The notes under the pieces: generated by a model
The model's input: the letters and a program-made list of their open reading frames with translations, nothing else
What the model was told of the DNA's origin: nothing
Databases searched by the model: none
Shown here: positions 29,342 to 37,615 of the stretch, piece by piece
How the letters are laid out: every line of letters starts with the position of its first letter
Numbering within the stretch: the first letter of the stretch is position 1
Source: an uncultured Polaribacter sp.
GTDB lineage: Bacteria; Bacteroidota; Bacteroidia; Flavobacteriales; Flavobacteriaceae
Direction: 5' to 3'
Assembly: GCA_947497755.1 (NCBI GenBank)
Contig: CANMHT010000013.1
Coordinates: 1-64,000, forward strand
Length of the DNA: 64,000 bases
Program-made: the position numbers and the translations under genes

Positions 29342-30565
29342 TTATTGTTCTTTTTTTAAAGTTATTACTGTTATCTCTGGCCAAATACCAACTCTTCCTG
29401 GATATGCTAAAAAACCAAAACCTCTATTCACATTTAAGAATCGATTGTTTTCTTTATAAATACCTGCCCAATATTTATAGCGCCATTTAATTGGACTCCA
29501 TTTGATCCAATTCGGTATTTCTATACCCATTTGCATTCCGTGAGTATGACCGCTTAATGTTAAATGATATTTGTTTTTATTACCCTTAACTTCTTCTTCC
29601 CAATGAGTTGGATCATGACTTAAGAGTATTTTAAAATCGTTTTTAGCAATTCCTTGAGAAGCTTTATTTAAATCTCCATTTTTTCTAAAACCTTTTCCCC
29701 AATTCTCCACTCCAATGATGGCTATTTTATCGGTTGCTTTTTCTATAAAACGATGCTCATTCAACAACAAATCAAAACCTATTTCCTGTTGAATAGATTT
29801 TAATGCTTCTAGATTTTGTTTTTTTTGGACTTTACTTTCCCATCTTACATAATCCCCATAATCATGATTTCCCAACACAGAATACATACCATCTTTTGCA
29901 GAAAGTTTTGAAAACATTGTTTTCCAAGGATTCATTTCTGACGCTGTAAGGTTTACCATATCTCCTGTGAACAAAATCACATCAGATTTTTGTTGATTTA
30001 TCAAATCAATTGCATAAGAAATTTGTTCTTTATTATCAAAACTACCACTGTGTAAATCGCTTATTTGAGTAAGCTGATAACCATCAAAAGCTGTTGGTAA
30101 ATCTTTAAAATACAAGGTGTACTTAAGAACTTTAAAATTGTATTTACCTTTAATTACTCCATATAACAATGAACTAAAAGGTATTGCCGCTAGTCCTAAA
30201 GCTAATTGCTTTACAAACTTTCTTCTTGAAGGCAAATGAAACGATTCTATGGTAGAATTTGTAGTTGTAAAATAAGCATAAGTTCCTTTTAAAAATCGAT
30301 AAACATCTTCTCCCAAAAAAACAAATGCTATCACAAGTTTTGATATATAAACTATTAAAAATACACCTATAATTATATTGGATGTTTTAATTGACAAAGA
30401 TTGTCTTCCTATAGAATAGGTATATAGTGTTAATCCAAGAATTAAACCGCTTAATAGTATATAACAAATCTTAACCCATTTAGAATTAGATAGTAGTTTT
30501 ATAAATTGAAACCCATAAAAATCTATCAGTAACAATCCTACACAAAATAAAATAACTCTTAACAT
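29342..30565 (-). CDS. Membrane metallophosphoesterase
   Basis: 407 residues. Four N-terminal membrane helices (to about 120), then a calcineurin-like phosphoesterase domain with all metal motifs: TQISDLHSGSF (DxH), FTGDMVNL (GD), VLGNHDYGDY (GNHD) and LSGHTHGMQMG (GHTH). It resembles YkuE/YaeI-type enzymes, some of which act on lipid phosphates. It is 17 bases downstream of the DUF2147 gene, the fourth gene of a probable five-gene minus-strand run (31659 to 28533). Confidence 0.9.
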   Translation of the reverse strand: MLRVILFCVGLLLIDFYGFQFIKLLSNSKWVKICYILLSGLILGLTLYTYSIGRQSLSIKTSNIIIGVFLIVYISKLVIAFVFLGEDVYRFLKGTYAYFTTTNSTIESFHLPSRRKFVKQLALGLAAIPFSSLLYGVIKGKYNFKVLKYTLYFKDLPTAFDGYQLTQISDLHSGSFDNKEQISYAIDLINQQKSDVILFTGDMVNLTASEMNPWKTMFSKLSAKDGMYSVLGNHDYGDYVRWESKVQKKQNLEALKSIQQEIGFDLLLNEHRFIEKATDKIAIIGVENWGKGFRKNGDLNKASQGIAKNDFKILLSHDPTHWEEEVKGNKNKYHLTLSGHTHGMQMGIEIPNWIKWSPIKWRYKYWAGIYKENNRFLNVNRGFGFLAYPGRVGIWPEITVITLKKEQ

Positions 30566-30582
30566 ATTTTATCTTTTAAGCT

Positions 30583-30954
30583 CTAATGTTGTTTTGGTTT
30601 CTGATATCTTTTCCATGTTATGGTTTTACTAAAAATACTCACCTTTATTTTTAACTTTAAAAGATCATTTACTGGTGTTAGCTCAACATCATACCATTTC
30701 TTTCGTGATGGAGCATAAATTTTTCCTTTCCATTTGTTGCCTTTTTGAGTAATTTCTTTTAGTATTAATTCGCCAATTTTATAGCTTTTATTAGCTGTAC
30801 TTCTTCTGACTCCTTGATACTTTTTATTTTGTTTCAACACTTCAATTACTGTATTGTTTTTATCTACTGTTACCCAAAAGCCTTCAATAGCTGTTTGCGC
30901 ATGAAGTGTTATTGTGCTTATAAAAAGTACTGTTGTTAAAAAAATATTTCTCAT
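30583..30954 (-). CDS. DUF2147 exported protein
   Basis: 123 residues with signal peptide (MRNIFLTTVLFISTITLHAQ). The mature part shows the DUF2147 pattern: AIEGFWVTVDKNNTVIEV, then GNKWKGKIYAPSRKKWYDVE and the end ITWKRY. These are small periplasmic beta-barrel proteins of unknown role. It begins three bases after the stop of the NAD(P)-binding gene. Confidence 0.85.
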   Translation of the reverse strand: MRNIFLTTVLFISTITLHAQTAIEGFWVTVDKNNTVIEVLKQNKKYQGVRRSTANKSYKIGELILKEITQKGNKWKGKIYAPSRKKWYDVELTPVNDLLKLKIKVSIFSKTITWKRYQKPKQH

Positions 30955-30957
30955 GAT

Positions 30958-31659
30958 TTAGTTCATTAAGTTTTTTAAATTTATTGGTGCTCTTTCTTCT
31001 AAAAATCTATTTAATTCGGTCTTTTTTAAAATGAATAATTCAGCTTCTCTTTGTTGAATTTCATAATAAGAAAGCAACATCACTTCTGCTACTTTCTTTG
31101 CCTCGATTGGAGTGTATTCTCTTAATGCTGGAATAATTCTTGACAAAAAAGTAAAAAAACGCAAGGCAAACTTCTCACCTAAACGTGGTTGTGTTCGTTT
31201 ACCAATCAGTCCGTTAGGTTTTATAATAATCGTTTTCTCAAATTTTAATTGTAAGATAGATTCTTCTAGTTGGGCTTTCATTTTTCTATAATAATTACTG
31301 GAGGCTAACTTTGCCCATGGAGAAGAAACAAGTACATAACTCTGCACATTATTATCAGCAGCAATTTTTGCCGCCTGATATTGATACGTATAATCAACTA
31401 AATACTGTTGTTCTTTACTTCCTGCTTGTTTTAATGTAGTTCCTAAACAAGAAAAAAGCACATCACCTTTTATATATTTTATATAATCTTCTGTTTTGTT
31501 AAAGTCAATGATACATTCTTCTAACTTAGGATGTCTTGTCACTGTTTTTCTTCTTGTGATGAATTTTATACTAGTACATTGTTCGTCTTTTATCAATTCT
31601 TTTATTAAAAAACTTCCTACCAATCCTGTACCTCCTAAAACGACTGCTGTATATTTCAT
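30958..31659 (-). CDS. NAD(P)-binding epimerase-like protein
   Basis: 233 residues. N-terminal dinucleotide loop VLGGTGLVGSFLIKELI (GxTGxxG), VLFSCLGTTLKQAGS and YVLVSSPWAKLASSNYYRKM in place of the SDR active-site region. It resembles the HTATIP2-like atypical SDR group. Substrate unknown. It follows the SDR gene after three bases, so both are surely co-transcribed. Confidence 0.82.
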   Translation of the reverse strand: MKYTAVVLGGTGLVGSFLIKELIKDEQCTSIKFITRRKTVTRHPKLEECIIDFNKTEDYIKYIKGDVLFSCLGTTLKQAGSKEQQYLVDYTYQYQAAKIAADNNVQSYVLVSSPWAKLASSNYYRKMKAQLEESILQLKFEKTIIIKPNGLIGKRTQPRLGEKFALRFFTFLSRIIPALREYTPIEAKKVAEVMLLSYYEIQQREAELFILKKTELNRFLEERAPINLKNLMN

Positions 31660-31662
31660 AAA

Positions 31663-32559
31663 TTATGCTTGATAAATAACACCTGTAATTTCTTCAGATA
31701 GCTTCCACAGCCTTTCAGCTTTAGCCATATCTAATGCATTTGGCTTTAGTTTTTCTATTGTTGGAAATCCTCTAATAAACCATTTGGGTCCGTAGTATTC
31801 TTTTGCTTTTACTTTTACATCTGTTGCAGCTTGTAAAGCTGGTAAAGCTCCCATATGTACTGGTTGAGCTAAGATTTTACTCAACCAACCACCAATACCA
31901 ATTGTTTGCTGTCTTTCTGTAGCAGACAAACCCGGATGTGCTGCCAATGACATTGCAGAAGCATTATACAGTTCAAACTTTTCTTGAAGCTTTTGCATAA
32001 ATAACAAATTGGCTAGCTTGCTGTCACCGTAAGATTTTCCTCGATGATATGGTCTCTTTTTCCAGTTTATATCATTAAAGTCTATCGATCCTGATCTATA
32101 AGCGCCACTAGACATTGTTACTACTCTAGCATTTGGCGTATTAACTAATACAGGAAATAAATATCCTGTTAATGCAAAATGACCAAAGTGATTTGTTGCC
32201 ATATGCATTTCTAATCCTGTAACAGTTAGTTGATATTCTTTTAAGTTTACAACACCCGCATTATTAATTAGTATGTTTAATTGTTTGTGTCTTTTTAAAA
32301 ATACTTCTGCAAATTTTTTTATAGAATTTATATCTGTCAATTCTAAAGGAATTGTCTCAAGAGAAACACTTTTATTTAAAGTGTTTTGTATGTTTTTTAT
32401 GGCTTTTTTCCCTTTTTCTATAGAACGACAAGCAATAATTACATGAGCATTTTTATTGGCTAACTCTAAACTCATTTGATATCCTAAACCTGTATTTCCA
32501 CCAGTTATAACAACGATCTTATTATGTAGGTTAGGAATATTTTTTGTGCTCCAATTCAT
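31663..32559 (-). CDS. SDR-family oxidoreductase
   Basis: 298 residues of the classical short-chain dehydrogenase fold: cofactor loop VITGGNTGLGYQMSLELANK, NADP-type Arg after strand 2 (IIACRS), NNAGV, the Ser region VVTMSSGAYRSG and the YxxxK motif YGDSKLANLLFM. The order resembles retinol dehydrogenase/WW-oxidoreductase relatives. It heads the run SDR, NAD(P)-binding, DUF2147, phosphoesterase, MipA-type. A Crp-like regulator lies 119 bases upstream on the same strand and may control it. Confidence 0.9.
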   Translation of the reverse strand: MNWSTKNIPNLHNKIVVITGGNTGLGYQMSLELANKNAHVIIACRSIEKGKKAIKNIQNTLNKSVSLETIPLELTDINSIKKFAEVFLKRHKQLNILINNAGVVNLKEYQLTVTGLEMHMATNHFGHFALTGYLFPVLVNTPNARVVTMSSGAYRSGSIDFNDINWKKRPYHRGKSYGDSKLANLLFMQKLQEKFELYNASAMSLAAHPGLSATERQQTIGIGGWLSKILAQPVHMGALPALQAATDVKVKAKEYYGPKWFIRGFPTIEKLKPNALDMAKAERLWKLSEEITGVIYQA

Positions 32560-32678
32560 TATATAGAGTTATTTATTATGAAAAATTACTTGTATTGTAT
32601 TCTGAAATCCTCGCAGAATAAAATCAAGAACAAAACTCTATATTTAAATCATCTTAATTCTGAAATTAGTTTCAGAAA

Positions 32679-33227
32679 TTACAATTGATGTTTTAGCTTA
32701 CTTAGCCATTGCGGAGTGATTCCTAAAAAGTTAGCGATGTATTTTGAAGGTACTTGTTGCAAAATCTGCGGATAATGTTTGTGTAGGTATTGAAACATTT
32801 CTAAACTATTAAGACTAATTAAATTAGCACGCATCTTATTTTTATCTAATAGTGTTCTGATGCCGTGCTCTTGTACCAAAAGTGCATTTTTTGAAGTTTG
32901 AAGATAATCGTTAAAGCTTTCTTTTGTAATTTCTATTACAGTGGAATTTGTAAAAGTCTTTAAGTGGTATTCTGAAGGTGTATTAAAATAAAATGAATCT
33001 GCAATGCTTGCTATTGGATGAAAACTAGGTATAAAAAAATTAATTGCTCTTTCAGCGCCCGTTTCTGGGTGTACATGTAACAGCACAACTCCACCAGTAA
33101 GTACCAAATACAACTTATCTACTTTATCTTTATAATTAAATAAAGAATGTTGACTTTTTAGTGTTTTTTCTTTACCAATTGCCATCAAGTCTTTAATCAT
33201 TATTTCTGATAAAACATTCTGATCCAT
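32679..33227 (-). CDS. Crp/Fnr-type regulator
   Basis: 182 residues. A cyclic-nucleotide-binding beta-roll (YKDKVDKLYLVLTGGVVLLH, PETGAERAINFFIPSFHPIA) followed by the dimer helix. A reduced C-terminal HTH reads SKYIANFLGITPQWLSKLKH, the form usual for short Bacteroidota Crp-like proteins. No Cys cluster, so not an Fnr oxygen sensor. Proximity to the SDR operon suggests local control. Confidence 0.85.
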   Translation of the reverse strand: MDQNVLSEIMIKDLMAIGKEKTLKSQHSLFNYKDKVDKLYLVLTGGVVLLHVHPETGAERAINFFIPSFHPIASIADSFYFNTPSEYHLKTFTNSTVIEITKESFNDYLQTSKNALLVQEHGIRTLLDKNKMRANLISLNSLEMFQYLHKHYPQILQQVPSKYIANFLGITPQWLSKLKHQL

Positions 33228-33539
33228 TTTACAATAATTTATAAATAGATGATGAATATACTAAACTGAAAATTATAATTGTTTTATTTTTTCTTAAAAG
33301 GAGAATTACCTCTAATAAAACACACTCTTATACACCTAATAAAAACAAGTATAAATACCTGTTTTTTAGTTTTTATATGAATGTTATGGGATTCCATAAA
33401 TAATAGTTCTTCTATTTTCTTACATTCGTGAGAAATTGTGAATAAATATCCTTTTATACGGAAATAATAGCAGCTAAATGAGAGCTTTGTTCTCTATTAT
33501 ACTAGTTATGTACAAATTGGTAAAAAACTACACCTAACT
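33228..33539. other. Intergenic region at the start of the accessory zone, with one inverted repeat
   Basis: 312 bases without a gene. It holds a 24-bp inverted repeat with one mismatch at 33342-33365 (AAAACAaGTAT / ATACcTGTTTT), followed by a T-run on the plus strand, so it could be an operator or a weak terminator. Gene content changes here from metabolic to defence-type. Confidence 0.5.
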
Positions 33540-34310
33540 ATGAAAGTTAGAGAAATCATAAATAAAAAGACAGGAGAAAGACTTATTTCATTTGGAGGAG
33601 AGGATTTTGAAAATGTAAACCCATCACTACATTTTTATAACGCTAGTTTTGTAACAAGGATGATGATTTTAGAGCCAGACGAAACTAGCGGTAGAAAAAA
33701 ACCAACGAAAAAAGGAGCTAAAACATTAATAAAAGTTGTTAAAGAATGTAGAGATTTTATCGATAAGTTTAGAGAAGTTCGAATTCCTATTGAACTAACA
33801 CATCTTCTTAACACAAAAAAAAAGAAAGAGCAAACAAAACTGTTGAATGGATTACGAATAAATCCAGATATTCTAATGGCTTTTCTTTTAATGGCTGGAG
33901 ACAAAGATTACACATTAAGTCAATATGTATCTGAACATCAAACGAAAGCTGTTAACTCTACAAAAATGCCTTTGGCTTACATGCAAAAAAAGGATGGAAC
34001 AATTGAAAAGTTAGGAAATACAGAGTTGACTAACGGACAATTAAAACAAGCTCTTGAACAAAGAAGTGTAAAAGTTGCTAAAATATTAGAAAAAGGAGAT
34101 GAATGGCATTGTTTCTTCTTGACTTATAACAGTATTGGAGGAAAGGAAAACTGGCAAAATGGACAACCACATTTTCATTATATTTCAAATTTGTTTGGAA
34201 TTGAAAAGAAAAATGTTATTAAACAAATAAAATCTAAAAATTACAAACTTGGGAATTTACCACATATCGCTTTAGATGATTATGGAAAACAACCAGAAGA
34301 AAAAACTTGA
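33540..34310 (+). CDS. Unrecognised accessory protein
   Basis: 256 residues without signal or membrane segment. The N-terminal part is KVREIINKKTGERLISFGGE, the middle is helical and Lys-rich, and the C-terminal part has DEWHCFFLTYNSIGGKENW and GQPHFHYISNLFGIEKKNVI, where clustered His and Trp could be functional. Family not recognised. It lies immediately upstream of the ABC-3C-type operon with a 39-base gap, so it could belong to it or be a separate cargo gene. Confidence 0.6.
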   Translation: MKVREIINKKTGERLISFGGEDFENVNPSLHFYNASFVTRMMILEPDETSGRKKPTKKGAKTLIKVVKECRDFIDKFREVRIPIELTHLLNTKKKKEQTKLLNGLRINPDILMAFLLMAGDKDYTLSQYVSEHQTKAVNSTKMPLAYMQKKDGTIEKLGNTELTNGQLKQALEQRSVKVAKILEKGDEWHCFFLTYNSIGGKENWQNGQPHFHYISNLFGIEKKNVIKQIKSKNYKLGNLPHIALDDYGKQPEEKT

Positions 34311-34349
34311 ACATAGCACCATATATCCAAACTGTAAAAATAAAAAATC

Positions 34350-34517
34350 ATGGAAGATAACATAACAAAAATAATAATTGGAATTCTAACATTGATAACA
34401 GCAATAATAGGAACAACCATTTATTTAAAGATAAAAAAGAACAAAGTTAATCAAGAAAATATTGATATTTCTGGCAATAATAATAAAGTTATTGGAAGAG
34501 ATGATAATTCTAAATAA
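34350..34517 (+). CDS. Membrane microprotein with a Gly/Asn motif, linked to ABC-3C
   Basis: 55 residues, MEDNITKIIIGILTLITAI then IGTTIYLKIKKNKVNQEN. One N-terminal membrane helix is followed by a basic stretch and the tail IDISGNNNKVIGRDDNSK. Its stop overlaps the start of the next gene (TAATG), so the two are translationally coupled. The tail motif recurs almost unchanged at the N-terminus of that next protein. It could be the membrane effector or anchor of the system. This is inferred from position, topology and the shared motif only. Confidence 0.7.
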   Translation: MEDNITKIIIGILTLITAIIGTTIYLKIKKNKVNQENIDISGNNNKVIGRDDNSK

Positions 34518-34595
34518 TGATAAATAAAACCAATCAACAAAATATAAATATATCGGGAAATGGAAATAAAAATATTGGAAGAGATGATAATTCTA
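34490..34595 (+). repeat. Direct repeat of about 23 bp encoding the shared GRDDNS motif
   Basis: Two identical copies at 34490-34512 and 34573-34595 (core TTGGAAGAGATGATAATTCT). The first ends the microprotein gene and the second lies near the start of the next gene. Upstream of each copy the coding similarity continues at protein level (IDISGNNNKVIGRDDN and INISGNGNKNIGRDDN). Confidence 0.85.
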
Positions 34596-35092
34596 CAACT
34601 AATATAACTTATAATTCTAATAGTAAATTATCTTCTTTATTTTTAAAATTAAAAGAGAAATTTGAAGAAGATGACAAAATTTCTGAAATCTCTGATAATT
34701 TAAAACGATATACTAATCAAAGAGATACCATTGGTTTAGAACAAAAACTTAATGATGCTGACATTAGTTACTTATACAAAGAATTTGCTTGGTGTAAACA
34801 AGAATTTCATAAAAAACTAGTTTTATATCAAAATTATGAACCTGCTCAAGAAATTTTTGCTTTTATACTAGCCATTGTCTTAGAAAAATCCAGAAATTTA
34901 ATTTCACCAATGATTAGAAAAAAAACACCAGAAGATGTAATTTTATTAACTATATCAAATGATATTATTTATCCCATTATGAATTTAATTGAAAAAGAAG
35001 GGTGTAATGATGTAATGGGTTTATCAAATACAGAAATCGAAGGAATGTTTCATTATTTAACTGGCAATTGCCATATTTCTTGGAAATTATGA
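34517..35092 (+). CDS. ABC-three-component system first subunit
   Basis: 191 residues. The first 35 carry QQNINISGNGNKNIGRDDNS and TTNIT, a Gly/Asn motif likely to form a small beta-solenoid. Then come helices ending in the ABC-3C C-terminal domain signature YQNYEPAQEIFAFILAIVLE and MFHYLTGNCHISW. ABC-3C systems pair such a subunit with a middle component and an SMC-like ATPase, and are thought to act in conflict with invaders. Most first subunits carry an effector domain, and here there is none besides the Gly/Asn motif. Coupled to both neighbours (TAATG and ATGA overlaps). Confidence 0.75.
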   Translation: MINKTNQQNINISGNGNKNIGRDDNSTTNITYNSNSKLSSLFLKLKEKFEEDDKISEISDNLKRYTNQRDTIGLEQKLNDADISYLYKEFAWCKQEFHKKLVLYQNYEPAQEIFAFILAIVLEKSRNLISPMIRKKTPEDVILLTISNDIIYPIMNLIEKEGCNDVMGLSNTEIEGMFHYLTGNCHISWKL

Positions 35093-35610
35093 TAGTATAC
35101 CAAAAATCTTTTGATTTATATCACACAGTCTATCGTATGATAAAATTATTAGCTCATTATAAAGGAGAAGGACCTATTGAAATAGATAGATTACGAATAT
35201 GGGATTATTACTTACTTTATCCAAATAAAATGGCAAGTATCAAATTTAAAAAAGATGAAGCTGATATTAAAAAGTTAATAAAAAATTATATTGTTAGACC
35301 AGAAAACACTTACGAAAAAGTCATTAATGACAGAAAGGTATTTGAAAAAATTAAACCTTACCAAATGACAGCTATTAAATGTATGGCTTCTTATGGAATA
35401 ATTAATAAGGACTATTTAACTCATAATAAAATAACTTCAATCTCAAAAAATATATTTGACAAGTATTCTAAAGATTTTAAAGAATTAACAGTTCAAGAAG
35501 AGAATTCTATTAGTTTACTTACTTCACATTTTTATCAATTACCTCTAAATGGTGTTAATGGATTAAAATTTAAAACAAACCTTCTAGAAAGCAAATATGA
35601 TGCACAATAA
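35089..35610 (+). CDS. ABC-three-component system middle component
   Basis: 173 residues from the ATG at 35089, which overlaps the previous stop as ATGA. A longer reading begins at a TTG and is less likely. All-helical, with EIDRLRIWDYYLLYPNKMAS resembling the middle-component family consensus, and a C-terminal helix-turn region. The middle component links the effector subunit to the ATPase. It overlaps the next gene by 14 bases. Confidence 0.75.
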   Translation: MIVYQKSFDLYHTVYRMIKLLAHYKGEGPIEIDRLRIWDYYLLYPNKMASIKFKKDEADIKKLIKNYIVRPENTYEKVINDRKVFEKIKPYQMTAIKCMASYGIINKDYLTHNKITSISKNIFDKYSKDFKELTVQEENSISLLTSHFYQLPLNGVNGLKFKTNLLESKYDAQ

Positions 35611-37516
35611 TTTATTCTTAAATAAAATGGTGATTTACACTAATGAAGGTAAAGTCGCTTATGATGAAAATTTCCACAGAGGTGTAAACATCATTAGAGG
35701 TAATAACAGTAGTGGTAAATCAACAATTACACATTTCATTTTTTATATACTAGGTGGCGCTTTCAATAATTGGGTCAAAGAAGCTAAAAGTTGTTCTTTA
35801 GTAATTGCAGAAATAGAAGCAAACGGAGCCACTATTACTATAAAACGTTACATAAATATAAATGAACAAACTGGTAAAGCTAATGATAAAGAAGCTATGT
35901 ACTTTTATTGGGGAGACTATAATCAAGCAATAAATGACGATGAAGAATGGAAAAAATTCAACTTTAACACAACAAAAGATAAAAAGAGTTATTCAAATGT
36001 GTTATTTGACAACCTTCATTTACCAATCGTAAAAGGAGAAAATAATATAACTTTCCACCAAATCTTAAGATTATTATATGTTGACCAAGATTCACCAACA
36101 AGTTCATTATTTCTATATGAACAATTTGACTCTACCTTAACAAGGGGCACAGTTTCTGATCTCCTTTTAGGTGTTTATAGCCAAAAACTTTATGACAAAA
36201 GTCAGAGAAAAGTAAATGCCGAAAAAGAATTAGATGAAACAAAAAGAGAAATTAAAGTTATAAAAAAATTTGTTTCCAATCCTATAGATTTAGTTTCATC
36301 ACATATTTATTCTTTAATTGAAAAAAAAGAAAATGAGATTAAAAAAATAGATTCTAAAATAATTGAGTTAAAAGAGCAAACCCGAAAAATTAGATACACA
36401 AAAAACACTAAGTTAAAATTTGAAGAGCTTAACATCTCAGCCATTCAACAAAGAGAAATTATTAAACTACTTGATAGAAAAATTAGAACTTATAGATTTG
36501 AAATTAATGATACAATTGACTTCATTGAAGCTTTAAAAAACAAACTAAAAGCTATAAAAAAATCAATTATGACAAGAGAAATTCTTGGAGATTTTCCTCT
36601 TGAAAATTGTCCTGAATGCTTATCTCCCATAGAATCAATTAATACTCCAAATACCTGTAAACTTTGTAAGTCAGAAATTGACGATTCATTTGGTATTACT
36701 CAAGCTCGTAAAATAGAACAAGAATTAAGTTTTCAAATTAAAGAATCTAGTAGTTTAATTAAATTGAAACAACGTGAACTAATAAACTTAGAAGCCGATT
36801 TTGAAGCAGAAAAGTTAAAACACCATCACATCCAACAACAAGTTAATAGTGCTTTAGAAGATGTAAAATCAATCAGAGACGAGCGATTTGATTCATTAAA
36901 CATAGATAAAGGGTTCATTGAAGGAGAAATTTTACAGTTAAGAACAATTTTAGAAAGAGCGGAAGTTTATCAAAGTTTAAGGCAAAATCAAGCAAAACTT
37001 GAAATAGAGCTTGAAAGCATTAGAATGGTAATAAATAAATTGAAAGAAAAACAAGAGAAATTAAAACGAGAGATTATAAAATCTATTGAGAGAAAAGGAA
37101 CATATTTATTAAATAATGATCTAAAAAGGCAAGATGATTTTTTCCAAGCAAAACAATTTCAAATAGATTTTAGGAATAACCTAGCCTTCATTGCTGATAA
37201 AGAAGCACGATATTCAGCTAGTTCAAGTTTCTACCTTAAAACTTCAGCAAGGTTTTCTATTTTTCTAGCCTCACTTGAAATTCCTAATATGAGGTTTCCA
37301 AGGTTTATTTTTTGTGATAATATGGAGGATAAAGGAATTGAAAAAGTTAGAGCTCAAAATTTTCAGAAAATTCTTGTTACTGAAACTGAAAAACATCCAA
37401 AAAATGAGTATCAAATGATATATACTACTTCATTTATACCAGACGAATTGAATAATAAAAATTATTGCGTAGGAGAATTTTACACTAAAGATAATCCAAG
37501 TTTAAAAAATGTATAA
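35597..37516 (+). CDS. SMC/Rad50-like ATPase of the ABC-3C system
   Basis: 639 residues. Walker A near residue 35-43 (IIRGNNSSGKSTITHFI), Q-loop region FHQILRLLYVDQDSPTSS, then long coiled coils. Between them a zinc-hook-like ribbon, CPECLSPIESINTPNTCKLC (about 338-357). The C-terminal lobe has Walker B-like RFPRFIFCDNMEDKG, followed by MIYTTSFIPDEL. The ABC ATPase fold suggests DNA-end or nucleic-acid sensing that releases an effector. The last gene of the operon, followed by a small hairpin at 37528-37551. Confidence 0.82.
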   Translation: MMHNNLFLNKMVIYTNEGKVAYDENFHRGVNIIRGNNSSGKSTITHFIFYILGGAFNNWVKEAKSCSLVIAEIEANGATITIKRYININEQTGKANDKEAMYFYWGDYNQAINDDEEWKKFNFNTTKDKKSYSNVLFDNLHLPIVKGENNITFHQILRLLYVDQDSPTSSLFLYEQFDSTLTRGTVSDLLLGVYSQKLYDKSQRKVNAEKELDETKREIKVIKKFVSNPIDLVSSHIYSLIEKKENEIKKIDSKIIELKEQTRKIRYTKNTKLKFEELNISAIQQREIIKLLDRKIRTYRFEINDTIDFIEALKNKLKAIKKSIMTREILGDFPLENCPECLSPIESINTPNTCKLCKSEIDDSFGITQARKIEQELSFQIKESSSLIKLKQRELINLEADFEAEKLKHHHIQQQVNSALEDVKSIRDERFDSLNIDKGFIEGEILQLRTILERAEVYQSLRQNQAKLEIELESIRMVINKLKEKQEKLKREIIKSIERKGTYLLNNDLKRQDDFFQAKQFQIDFRNNLAFIADKEARYSASSSFYLKTSARFSIFLASLEIPNMRFPRFIFCDNMEDKGIEKVRAQNFQKILVTETEKHPKNEYQMIYTTSFIPDELNNKNYCVGEFYTKDNPSLKNV

Positions 37517-37527
37517 TAACCGACTTA

Positions 37528-37551
37528 CAGTAATTGTAATAAAAATTACTG
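37528..37551 (+). repeat. Short hairpin between ABC-3C and ROCO-TIR genes
   Basis: CAGTAATT / AATTACTG, 8-bp perfect stem with 8-nt loop and no T-tract. It may mark the end of the ABC-3C transcript. Confidence 0.4.
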
Positions 37552-37615
37552 AAATCAATAAAATATAACGTTTTTTACCCCTAAAAAAGCAGAGCAACTT
37601 AGAATAAAAGTAAAT

